From the NCBI GenBank assembly GCA_029202665.1, contig CP119326.1, forward strand, positions 3,232,782 through 3,296,781: a DNA stretch of 64,000 nt. The letters are read 5' to 3'. Positions within the stretch are counted from its first letter, which is position 1; each line of letters starts with the position of its first letter. The notes under the pieces are model-generated. The model was not told the origin of the DNA. It was given only the letters and a program-made list of their open reading frames with translations, and did no database searches. The position numbers and the translations under genes were made by a program. Positions 43,654 to 51,459 of this stretch are shown here, piece after piece. Origin of the DNA: Candidatus Brevundimonas colombiensis. GTDB taxonomy: Bacteria; Pseudomonadota; Alphaproteobacteria; Caulobacterales; Caulobacteraceae.

Positions 43654-45159
43654 CTAACGGACACGCTGAAGGGCTTCATGAGCCCCGGCATAGGCTTCAC
43701 GAACGGCTGGCTTGGACAGTTTTCCTGTCGCCAGACGGGGCAGCGGCTCCGCCGAGAACGCGACGTAGCGCGGCACCTTGTAGTTCGACAGATTGGCGTT
43801 GCAGTGGGCGATCAACCCCTCGACATTGACCTCGGCCGGGCCGTGATAGACGGCGAACGGGGTCTCTCCGAACTTGTCGCAGGGGGCGGCTATGACCAGA
43901 ACCTCGACAATCCCCGGATATTCACAGACCACCGCCTCGACCTCGGCGGCGGAGATGTTCAGCCCGCCCGAGATGATCAGGTCCTTCATCCGGTCAATGT
44001 AAGTCAGCAGGCCGCGCTCATCGAGCGCGCCGATGTCGCCCGAGTGCAGCCAGCCGCCGCTAAGGGCCTTGGCCGTCTCATCGGGGTTGCGCCAGTATTC
44101 CTTCATCATTCCCGGCGAGCGCATTAGAATCTCACCCGGCTCGCCCGGATCGCAGTCAATGTCGCCTGGCCGGACAACGCGCAGTTCGATGTAGGCGCCG
44201 CCCCAGCCGCATTTTTCGGGCTCTTCCAGCGCCAGATGCTCGGGCATCATGGTGGCGTTGCCGCCGACTTCGGTCTGGCCGTAGATCTGGCGGATGATGA
44301 CGCCCTTGGCCTTGTAGGCTTCCAGCAGCCGTCGGCTGACGCGAGCGCCGCCGCAGGTCGCCAGCTTCAGCGCCGACAGGTCCGCATCGGCGAACTCAGG
44401 CAGGGCCGCCAGAGCCTCGAAGAAGACCGGCACCGCGCCGAAACAGGTAATCTTCTCGTCCACAATCATCTTCAGCGTCTTGGCCGGGATGAACTGCGGC
44501 TCCATGTAGATGGTGCAGCCTTGGACACTGTACTGGATCAGTTGCACGAAGCCGGCCGAGGTGTTGAGCGGCGCCAGACTGATGACCCGCGCCCCGGCGG
44601 ACGACCCCGTCCCCTCCAGCGCCCAGTTGCCGACATAGGAGGTCATTGACCGGTGGGTCAGGACCACGCCCTTGGGCTTGGCGGTCGATCCCGAGGTGGC
44701 GATGATGACGACCGGCGCGTCCGGGTCGACATCGCGGTCGATCACAGCCGGTTCACCTTCACGCAGGGCGTTGATCTCGGCCATGGACCGCGTCGACAAG
44801 CCCGCCGCCTGAACCTTGGCGGCGAAGTCATCGCCGACAAAGACGAAGCGGGGCTCGGTCGTGCCGCACAGGTCGACGATTTCCCGTGTGGTGAAACGCG
44901 AGTTCACCGGGCTGACGATGCCGCCCGCGCGAATGACGCCCATGATCAGGGCGCAATAGGCCAGGCTGTTCAGGTCACAGACGCCGACACGCTCGCCGGG
45001 CTGCAGTCCATCCGCAATCAGCATCGCCGCCACACGGTCTGACCAGGCCTTGTAGGTGCGATAGGATAGCGGCTCGCCATCCATGATGATGGCATTCTGC
45101 TCAGGCCGAACCCTCGCCCACCAGGCGATTGCATCCGATAGTGTTTGCGCCATGCGCAT
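43654..45159 (-). CDS. AMP-forming acyl-CoA synthetase/ligase
   Basis: 501-residue ANL-superfamily enzyme. P-loop ATSGSTAKPKGVVLTHRS, IYGQTEVGG, GGWLHSGDIGALDERGLLTYIDRMKDLIISGG, and the catalytic C-terminal lysine region LATGKLSKPAV. Converts a carboxylic acid to its CoA thioester with ATP giving AMP and PPi. Between the Rieske oxygenase (120 bp gap) and P450 (11 bp gap) genes on the same strand. Probably activates the acid generated by the oxidative steps; substrate class not predictable. Confidence 0.93.
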   Translation of the reverse strand: MRMAQTLSDAIAWWARVRPEQNAIIMDGEPLSYRTYKAWSDRVAAMLIADGLQPGERVGVCDLNSLAYCALIMGVIRAGGIVSPVNSRFTTREIVDLCGTTEPRFVFVGDDFAAKVQAAGLSTRSMAEINALREGEPAVIDRDVDPDAPVVIIATSGSTAKPKGVVLTHRSMTSYVGNWALEGTGSSAGARVISLAPLNTSAGFVQLIQYSVQGCTIYMEPQFIPAKTLKMIVDEKITCFGAVPVFFEALAALPEFADADLSALKLATCGGARVSRRLLEAYKAKGVIIRQIYGQTEVGGNATMMPEHLALEEPEKCGWGGAYIELRVVRPGDIDCDPGEPGEILMRSPGMMKEYWRNPDETAKALSGGWLHSGDIGALDERGLLTYIDRMKDLIISGGLNISAAEVEAVVCEYPGIVEVLVIAAPCDKFGETPFAVYHGPAEVNVEGLIAHCNANLSNYKVPRYVAFSAEPLPRLATGKLSKPAVREAYAGAHEALQRVR

Positions 45160-45279
45160 CTCCCCAGAAACACGCCGCGCAAAAGCTGATCTATCGTCAG
45201 CCTGATCTTGCGCGTCGCGACAGTAAACTAACTAACGATATTCAAATCACACCAAATCTGACCGACCGGGTCGAGCCGC

Positions 45280-46464
45280 CTACTTCATCAACATTTCGAG
45301 CTGATCGTAATAACGCACGATATTCTCTTCGAGCCCGCAGTAGATCGTTTCCTTGGGTACGCCAGCGCTCAAACCGGCCTGACTGATCTCGGCGGCACGG
45401 AAATCCTCCCCGCCAAAGACCTTGATGATGAGATCATAGGAGCGCTCGAACACTTCCTGGGCCTTGGGCGTCGTCGCCGGACCCGGGGTGAGCATGAAGT
45501 ATTCAACAGTGGTCCGATCCACGCCGCGCGGCTTCAGCAGCATGACGCTGATATAATACTGGCTGGTGACCACCACGCAGTTCGGGAAGGCCGTATAGGC
45601 GTGGGTGATCAGCTTGTGGATATTGGCCGCCGGGTTCTCATCCAGCATGGCCGGCTCATAGCCGATCCGCCCTGAGAGCTGACGCACATTGGGGCCGAAC
45701 AGGTCGACGATATTCGGTGCATCCACGAACAGGTCGCCGATCGACGCCGAGTGCAGACGCTGGACGTGGTAGCCTTCGAGGAAGGGCTCGAGCACCAGCT
45801 TCCAGTTGGCCTTCAGGTCAAAGGTCTTGCGACCATAGACATGCGCCGTGGGAATGCCGAGAGACTCGAAATCCGCAGCGACCTGATCCGACAGGTTGGA
45901 CCAGTCCGGATCGCGGCCGTCGAGCTGCACATAGACGACACCGCCCCATTCACGGGCCGGCAGTTCCTTGAGGTTGCGCTCGGACTTGTCCAGGTCCTTG
46001 AACATGTCGGCGCGCGCCACGCCGACCAGCTTGCCGTCCAGCGCATAGGTCCAGGCGTGATAGGGGCAGGACAGACGTCCCTGCTTGTGGACCTCGCAGT
46101 CCTCGACGATCTTCGAGCCCTTGTGCTGGCAGGCGTTGATGAAGGCGCGGATCACGCCATCACGCGCCCGCGTGATCAACAGCGGGATGCCATAGCCGTC
46201 GTTGGCGATGACCGTCCCCGGCTCGGCCAACAAGGCCGACAGGGTCACAGGCACCGGATAGCGACTGAAGAGCTTTTCCTGCTCCAGATCGAACTGGGCC
46301 TGGCTGGTGAAGATCGCGTTGGGACGCGTCTCCGCTAGGGGATCGGTGTGGGCGTCACGCTCTGCCGGAATGCGGCGAATGGCCGCCTGCAGGTCAGGAT
46401 TCAATGCGCCCAGCGTGGTGACCTGACGTTCGGGCGCTCTCGTGATCTCGGAAACCTGATTCAT
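45280..46464 (-). CDS. Rieske 2Fe-2S ring-hydroxylating oxygenase, alpha subunit
   Basis: 394 residues from the ATG at 46464 (AGGAAGG 7 nt upstream); the longer frame starts inside the operator. Rieske ligands Cys112, His114, Cys133 and His136 (CQHKG...CPYH). The mononuclear iron site lies in the C-terminal domain around NWKLVLEPFLEGYHVQRLH. No beta subunit gene is nearby, so it resembles single-component-type oxygenase alpha subunits that borrow a reductase. It may use the same ferredoxin/reductase as the P450 (inference). Performs hydroxylation or demethylation of an unknown substrate. Confidence 0.92.
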   Translation of the reverse strand: MNQVSEITRAPERQVTTLGALNPDLQAAIRRIPAERDAHTDPLAETRPNAIFTSQAQFDLEQEKLFSRYPVPVTLSALLAEPGTVIANDGYGIPLLITRARDGVIRAFINACQHKGSKIVEDCEVHKQGRLSCPYHAWTYALDGKLVGVARADMFKDLDKSERNLKELPAREWGGVVYVQLDGRDPDWSNLSDQVAADFESLGIPTAHVYGRKTFDLKANWKLVLEPFLEGYHVQRLHSASIGDLFVDAPNIVDLFGPNVRQLSGRIGYEPAMLDENPAANIHKLITHAYTAFPNCVVVTSQYYISVMLLKPRGVDRTTVEYFMLTPGPATTPKAQEVFERSYDLIIKVFGGEDFRAAEISQAGLSAGVPKETIYCGLEENIVRYYDQLEMLMK

Positions 46465-46484
46465 GGCCAAACCTTCCTGCTGAT

Positions 46485-46500
46485 TTAACCGAACGATTAT
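46485..46500. promoter_or_regulatory. Operator-like palindrome, site h (Rieske promoter)
   Basis: TTAACCGAACGATTAT, 2 mismatches to the consensus, 21 bp upstream of the Rieske start, so it would overlap the leader or promoter. Confidence 0.5.
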
Positions 46501-46505
46501 CACAT

Positions 46506-46530
46506 CTTTATCTATCAGCAATAGATAAAG
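46506..46530. repeat. Perfect AT-rich inverted repeat in the reductase-Rieske gap
   Basis: CTTTATCTAT-cagca-ATAGATAAAG, 10-bp perfect arms with a 5-nt centre, beside site h. With no U tract after it on the transcribed strand, it looks more like a second regulator-binding site than a terminator. Confidence 0.55.
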
Positions 46531-46533
46531 GTC

Positions 46534-47763
46534 TCACAATGCCGCGATGTCCTTCAGAGGGACCCCTGCATCACCCAGAAGCGCGCGATTTATCGACGTT
46601 TCTTCGACAATTAATTTGCGTGCCTGGACGTAGTCTTTGACGGCGTTGACGCAGTCGATGGCGCAGATCACATCGCCGCGCAGATAAACCACCGAGAAGC
46701 TGCGCGAGGCGGGATCGCCGCGCACCACCCAGGCGTCATGCCCCGTTAGCAGGCCTATAGTTTGAAGCTTCAGATCGTACTGATCCGACCAGAACCAGGG
46801 GATGGCGTCATAGGCGATCGGATCACCAACAATGGCCCGGGCCGCGACCTTGGCTTGATCATTGGCGTTCTGAACGGACTCCAGACGGATGTCGGCCCCC
46901 TGAGCGAAACGGTTTGCGTGCAGGGCGCAATCGCCGATGGCGAAGACGTCAGACAGGCTGGTGCGGCATTGAGCGTCCACCCAGACGCCGTTACCCCCGG
47001 CCGCGCCCGCGTCCAGCAGGGGCTCGACCGCCGGAATGACGCCGACCCCGACGATGACCATCTGGGCCGGAAGGATCTGACCGTCCGCCAGCTTGACGCC
47101 GGTCGCCAGACCGCCCTCCTCCAGGATGCAGTCAACCGCCGCGCCCAGACGCAGGTCCACGCCGTGGGCGCGATGCTCCGCCTCAAAGAAACGCGACAAC
47201 GGTTCTCCCGCAACCCGCGCCAGCACCCGATCCAGCGCCTCCAGCAGCACCACCGACTTGCCCAGCTTGCTCAGGACCGCCGCCGCTTCCAGACCGATAT
47301 AGCCGCCGCCGATGATGACCACCTGCTGCACCGCGGCCAGCTCGGACGCCATCTGATCCACATCAGCGCGCGTGCGCACGCTGTGTACCCCGACCAGATC
47401 AGCTCCCGCGCAGCTCAGCCGCCGAGGCCGTCCGCCGGTTGCCCAGATAAGATGGCCATAACTTAAGGTCGCACCATCCGACGTCGTGACCTGATGCTCC
47501 AACGGCGCCACCCGCTCGGCCGTGCGACCCAGCAGAAGCTCAATCTTGCGCTCGGCCCAGAAGGCTTCGGGCCGGATCAGCAGGCGGTCAAAGGCCTTTT
47601 CGCCCGACAGATAGTCTTTGGAGAGCGGCGGCCGCTCATAGGGGGCCTCAGGCTCGGCGCCCAGAATGGCGACGCTGCCCTCATAGCCAAGCTGCCGAAG
47701 CGAGGCGGCCGCGCTCGCGCCGGCGTGGCCGCCGCCGACAATCAGGGTATCAAAATGCTGCAT
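46534..47763 (-). CDS. Ferredoxin reductase, putidaredoxin-reductase type
   Basis: 409-residue FAD/NADH enzyme: FAD motif LIVGGGHAGASAAASLRQLGYEG, YERPPLSKDYLSGEK, second Rossmann motif VIIGGGYIGLEAAAVL, and DVFAIGDCALHANRF. Transfers electrons from NADH to a 2Fe-2S ferredoxin; the partner should be the ferredoxin at 38643 and the end user the P450 and perhaps the Rieske oxygenase. Directly follows the SDR gene (3 bp gap) and precedes the Rieske gene by 69 bp. Confidence 0.94.
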   Translation of the reverse strand: MQHFDTLIVGGGHAGASAAASLRQLGYEGSVAILGAEPEAPYERPPLSKDYLSGEKAFDRLLIRPEAFWAERKIELLLGRTAERVAPLEHQVTTSDGATLSYGHLIWATGGRPRRLSCAGADLVGVHSVRTRADVDQMASELAAVQQVVIIGGGYIGLEAAAVLSKLGKSVVLLEALDRVLARVAGEPLSRFFEAEHRAHGVDLRLGAAVDCILEEGGLATGVKLADGQILPAQMVIVGVGVIPAVEPLLDAGAAGGNGVWVDAQCRTSLSDVFAIGDCALHANRFAQGADIRLESVQNANDQAKVAARAIVGDPIAYDAIPWFWSDQYDLKLQTIGLLTGHDAWVVRGDPASRSFSVVYLRGDVICAIDCVNAVKDYVQARKLIVEETSINRALLGDAGVPLKDIAAL

Positions 47764-47766
47764 GGC

Positions 47767-48522
47767 CTAGCGTCCCTGCTGGGCGTCGTCGACGATGATG
47801 GTCGTGCCCGTCACAAAACCGGAGGCCGGGTCGACCAGATAGAGAAGGGTGCTTTCCAGAAACTCCGGCTCGCCGACCCGCCCACGCGGAAAGCGTCCGG
47901 TGAAGTCGCCCGCGCGTTCGATGTAGCCGGCGCTCATTTCCGACCTGAACAGGCCCGGAGCGATGGCGTTGACGTTAATCTTCTGCGCCGACCACTCGAT
48001 CGCCAGCGCCTCGGTCATCTTGACCACCGCCGCCTTGGTCGTGGCGTAGAGGGCCGCGGCGCTCTTGTGCGTATAGGTATAGGCCGCCACCGACGACAGG
48101 TTGACGATCCGGCCCGGCATTTCCGCCGCCATCAACCGTCGCGCCGCCTCGGTCGCCATCAGGAAGGGCGCGCGAACATTGATCGCCAGAACGTGATCCA
48201 CTTCTTCCAGCGTCATGCGGGTAGCGTACTTCCCATCCGCCACCCCGGCGTTGTTGACCAGGATGTCCACCGTGCCAAACGCCGCCTCGGCGGCGTCGAA
48301 AGCCCCGGCCATGGCCGAGGCGTCAGACAGATCGAGCGCGAGCGGCAGCGCCCTGCCCCCCTCGGCCCGGATGTCCTCCGCCAGATCTTCAAGAACCTCC
48401 AGACGCCGCGCGCACAGCACCACCGCCGCCCCCGCCCGGGCCAGGGTCAGGGCGAAATAGCGGCCCAGTCCTGCGCTGGCCCCCGTCACCAGGGCGACGC
48501 GGCCGCTCAGATCCACGCTCAT
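47767..48522 (-). CDS. Short-chain dehydrogenase/reductase
   Basis: 251-residue classical SDR: VTGASAGLGRYFALTL, DILVNNAG, NLSSVAAY, catalytic YATTK, and VTGTTIIVDDAQQGR at the end. Overlaps the hydrolase stop by 4 bp (ATGA), so coupled translation. In this operon it probably oxidises a secondary alcohol created by the P450 or Rieske enzyme, or acts as a 3-hydroxyacyl-CoA dehydrogenase; both are inference. Confidence 0.92.
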   Translation of the reverse strand: MSVDLSGRVALVTGASAGLGRYFALTLARAGAAVVLCARRLEVLEDLAEDIRAEGGRALPLALDLSDASAMAGAFDAAEAAFGTVDILVNNAGVADGKYATRMTLEEVDHVLAINVRAPFLMATEAARRLMAAEMPGRIVNLSSVAAYTYTHKSAAALYATTKAAVVKMTEALAIEWSAQKINVNAIAPGLFRSEMSAGYIERAGDFTGRFPRGRVGEPEFLESTLLYLVDPASGFVTGTTIIVDDAQQGR

Positions 48523-49385
48523 GCTGACCGCTCCACCGGCATCTTTCGCGCGAGAAAGTCGATCACTCCCGCATTGAAGGCGTCGTTGCGGTCGCCGGCG
48601 ACCATATGGCCCGCCCCCGCCACATCGACGACCTCGAGGTCCGACATCAGAGCCCGAAAGGACGCCACGCCGGCGTCGCTGACGACATCGCTGTGCAGAC
48701 CGCGCACCAGAAGGAAGGGCGGGGGTTCGGCCGCCGCCGCCGCTGCCTCGGCCGAACGCCGAATGATGGCCTTCTGCCCGGTAGGGTCCTGCAGGATCCG
48801 TGGGTCCCAGTGCCAGTAGAGACGTCCATTGTCGCGGCGACGCAGATTGCGCATCAGCCCTGTCGGATTCGTGGGGCGCGGCCGCTCGGGATTATAGGCC
48901 GCAACCGCGTCCGCCGCCTCGTCCAGATCGGCAAAGCCGTCCAGATGGCCGTTCATGAAGTCGGTGATCCGCCCGATGCCCAGCGGCTCGGGGTCGGGAA
49001 CAATGTCCACCATGACGACCGCTGAAGCCGCCAGACCAGACGCCACCGCGTGGATGGCGGTCGCGCCTCCCAGCGAGGCGCCGACCAGAGCGAACGGCGC
49101 CGTCGTATCGCCCAAGACCGCACGCACGTCATCCACGCGATCGTCCAGCGCATAGGCGCCGTCCTCGGCCCAGCTGCTGTCGCCGTGACCGCGCGCGTCA
49201 TAGTTGACGACGCGATAGCCCCGCTCGACCAGCGACGCCATTGCTCCAGACCAACTATGCCGCGTTTGACCGCCGCCATGCATCAGCAGCACGACCGGCG
49301 CATCATCTGGTCCATCAACGTCTGCGACGATGCTCACCCCGCCGCTGGAGCTGTAGGTGCGGACTCCAGAAGCTTGGCCCGCCAT
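48519..49385 (-). CDS. Alpha/beta-hydrolase
   Basis: 288 residues from the ATG at 49385 (GGAG upstream); the longer frame overlaps the thiolase gene and is rejected. Fold markers: VVLLMHGGGQTRHSW (oxyanion hole), nucleophile elbow VGASLGGATA (catalytic Ser), acid/His region GAGHMVAGDRNDAF. Could be an esterase, lactonase or C-C hydrolase; C-C hydrolases of ring-cleavage pathways share this fold. 4 bp after the thiolase stop. Confidence 0.9.
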   Translation of the reverse strand: MAGQASGVRTYSSSGGVSIVADVDGPDDAPVVLLMHGGGQTRHSWSGAMASLVERGYRVVNYDARGHGDSSWAEDGAYALDDRVDDVRAVLGDTTAPFALVGASLGGATAIHAVASGLAASAVVMVDIVPDPEPLGIGRITDFMNGHLDGFADLDEAADAVAAYNPERPRPTNPTGLMRNLRRRDNGRLYWHWDPRILQDPTGQKAIIRRSAEAAAAAAEPPPFLLVRGLHSDVVSDAGVASFRALMSDLEVVDVAGAGHMVAGDRNDAFNAGVIDFLARKMPVERSA

Positions 49386-49389
49386 CGGC

Positions 49390-50556
49390 TCACTCCGTAT
49401 CCGTGGAGAAGATGGCCGAGCTGACCGTCGGCGCGCCTGGTCCACCCGCCAGCAGGGAGTAGCGCGCCCCTGGCACCGGATTGGCCGAGGTTCCGCGCAG
49501 TTGCTCGACCGCCTCGATGGCCGTGCCAATGCCATGGATGAAGCCCTGGGCCAGATTGCCGCCCCCGGTGTTCACCGGCAGCTTGCCTGTCGGCGCGATC
49601 AAGTTCTCGTAGCGCACCACCTCGCCCACAGTGTCATAGGTGCAGAACCCGTGATCGATCAGCGAGGCGATGCCCTGGGCGCTGAAGTTCTCGTAGACCT
49701 GCACCACATCGATATCGGCGGGCGTCAGACCTGTCTGCGCCCACAGACGACGCGACACAGACTTAAAACCGGCCGAGGCGTAGTCTGCGTCGTTCTGCAA
49801 CAGGTCGCCCCAACCCTTGCCCGTCCCCTGGGCCACACCCTTCAGATAGACCGGTTTTTGCTTCAGATCGCGCGCCCGTTCGGCGGTTGTCAGGATGACC
49901 ACCCCTGCCCCGTCGTTTTCCCGGCTGCAGTCAAACAGGTGGAAGGGTTCGGCGATGATCCGCGAGGCGCGATACTCCTCCACGTCCAACTCTTTGCCAT
50001 AGCTGACCGCCTTGGGATTGCGCGCACCGTGGTAATAGGAAGCCCGAACCAGGTCCTCCATGCACTGACGCGGCACGCCGTGATGCTCCAGCATCCGCTG
50101 GGCGCGCATGGCGCATTCCACCGCCGGCGCCGTCAGTCCGACCCCGACGATATAGTCGGTCAAATGGTGGGCCATGACCGCCGCCGACATGCGGCCGCTG
50201 TTGTCCTGAACCAAGGCGCGAAAGACCGCCACCGTCTTGGCCTGGCCGCTGATTATGGCCGCCGCCGCCACACCGAAGGTCGCCGCGATGCCCCCGCCGC
50301 CGCCGCCGAAAATCTGGCTGGACCAGCTCAACTCCTTTGTGCCGAGGTCCGACATCAGTCGGACTGGCTCGTTCTTGTCGTCTCCGTAGGTGACAAAGCC
50401 GTCGACGTCGGCGGGATCAATGCCCGCATCCTCGCAGGCGTCGACGATGGCGCGGACCAGCACGCCATGCTCCGACATCGGCGCAGCGCCGCGCTTGTAC
50501 TGACGGACCCCCAGGCCGACGACTGCGGTGCTCACAGGAAATCGCGGCGCGCTCAT
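49390..50556 (-). CDS. Thiolase-fold lipid-transfer protein (Ltp2-like)
   Basis: 388 residues of the SCP-x/Ltp thiolase class. The normal nucleophilic Cys position is replaced by a polyglycine turn (FGGGGGGIAATFGVA), so ordinary thiolysis is unlikely. Later blocks VYENFSAQG and NTGGGNLAQGFIHG match Ltp-type proteins. In steroid side-chain degradation, Ltp2 with a DUF35 partner is a retro-aldolase. The DUF35 gene overlaps its start here (50553), strongly supporting a two-subunit aldolase. Substrate unknown. Confidence 0.9.
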   Translation of the reverse strand: MSAPRFPVSTAVVGLGVRQYKRGAAPMSEHGVLVRAIVDACEDAGIDPADVDGFVTYGDDKNEPVRLMSDLGTKELSWSSQIFGGGGGGIAATFGVAAAAIISGQAKTVAVFRALVQDNSGRMSAAVMAHHLTDYIVGVGLTAPAVECAMRAQRMLEHHGVPRQCMEDLVRASYYHGARNPKAVSYGKELDVEEYRASRIIAEPFHLFDCSRENDGAGVVILTTAERARDLKQKPVYLKGVAQGTGKGWGDLLQNDADYASAGFKSVSRRLWAQTGLTPADIDVVQVYENFSAQGIASLIDHGFCTYDTVGEVVRYENLIAPTGKLPVNTGGGNLAQGFIHGIGTAIEAVEQLRGTSANPVPGARYSLLAGGPGAPTVSSAIFSTDTE

Positions 50557-50948
50557 GCGACTGGGCTCCAGCTGATGGCGAGAACATCTCGATCAAAGGC
50601 GTGGGTGGTGCGAACCTTGCCCGTCACCTTCAGGCCGATGGCGGCGTCGTCGCCCGGCTCCAGAAGGCCGAACAAACGAATGCCGTTCGCCTGCGGCAGA
50701 GCGACAGAGGCGACCACATAGGGCAGGCCCAGGGCTTCCGCCCCGCCGAACGGATGGCGCACCCGCGTCCAGGCGTAGACCTCGCCCTTCATCTCCACGT
50801 CCTGCCACGCCAACTCCCAACTTCCGCACTCGGAACAGCGGAACGGCGCAGGCCAGACCCAACGTTTGCAGCCTGCGCATTTCGGCAGGGACAGACGACC
50901 CTCGCCCAAAGCGCGCCAGTAATTGGCGTCGTTACCTAGACCGTTCAA
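50553..50948 (-). CDS. DUF35 OB-fold protein with zinc ribbon, partner of the Ltp2-like protein
   Basis: 131 residues from a TTG at 50948 with GGAGG 5 nt upstream; ATGs at 50960 and 50999 give longer forms without a clear RBS. Rubredoxin-like zinc ribbon CAGCKRWVWPAPFRCSECG (C-x2-C-x10-C-x2-C) followed by an OB fold (GEVYAWTRVRHPF...). DUF35 proteins bind the acyl-CoA/ADP portion in ChsH2 and partner Ltp2. 4-bp overlap with the thiolase gene. First gene of the minus-strand run down to the P450. Confidence 0.9.
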   Translation of the reverse strand: MNGLGNDANYWRALGEGRLSLPKCAGCKRWVWPAPFRCSECGSWELAWQDVEMKGEVYAWTRVRHPFGGAEALGLPYVVASVALPQANGIRLFGLLEPGDDAAIGLKVTGKVRTTHAFDRDVLAISWSPVA

Positions 50949-51031
50949 CGCGACCTCCATGCCGTCATACACGCGGCTTGCGGCAACAGCTAACGGCATT
51001 AGATTTCTGAGGCAAGGCCCTGCAATGCGGA

Positions 51032-51047
51032 TTAATTAAACGACTAG
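51032..51047. promoter_or_regulatory. Operator-like palindrome, site j (DUF35-to-P450 operon)
   Basis: TTAATTAAACGACTAG on plus; the complement fits the consensus with 2 mismatches. Upstream of the DUF35 gene and the rightmost copy seen. Confidence 0.5.
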
Positions 51048-51459
51048 TGATATACTTGATCCATGACCTTTCCTCCCTCGGAAGGGCTGCGCACTTACCT
51101 TTCACCGCTCCGTTCGACAGCCTGAAGGTCGCAGAGCAGACGTTGCTCGAGGCTTTCGTGGACTGGCGTATGCCCGACCTGCATCCCGACGGACTTGCGG
51201 ATATCGCCTCCATGCCGGTCGATGGCGGGCCTCGACGACTTCGGATCAGGTATCAGCGAGCTGAGAGGGAGCATGTAACTGCGAAAACTCACGCGCCGTT
51301 AGGTCTCGCAATATCCCAGCATATTCAGATTCTCGCACGACAAACATCATCCACATGATGACCTTCGCCAGGCTCGCCTGCGTCATGAGTTGTTCTTGAT
51401 AAGGCCGGGGCCTTCCATGATGTTAGGATCTCACCGCCCGATCCGGGCGCCCGGGGCGA
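51048..51459. other. Gap of about 400 bp between the DUF35 gene and the GMC gene
   Basis: No supported gene. A 103-codon plus-strand frame (51047-51358) shows no recognisable motif and no good RBS. It could be a decayed remnant, since both neighbouring genes face left. The GC-rich self-complementary stretch around 51440-51465 (gatccgggcgcccggggcgatc) may help terminate the GMC transcript. Confidence 0.35.

Noticed and set aside
45222..45241. Possible operator copy upstream of the AMP-forming ligase (taaactaactaacgata)
   Set aside because: Periodic TAAC repeat that does not align with the 16-bp consensus in any register without many mismatches.
16022..50999. Island as a classical steroid/cholesterol degradation cluster
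   Set aside because: No KstD, KshAB, HsaA-D or IpdAB genes were recognised; shared families (FadE pairs, Ltp2/DUF35, possible IpdC-like protein) are not enough.
51047..51358. 103-codon plus-strand frame in the DUF35-GMC gap
   Set aside because: No recognisable motif or RBS, and the frame begins within operator site j.
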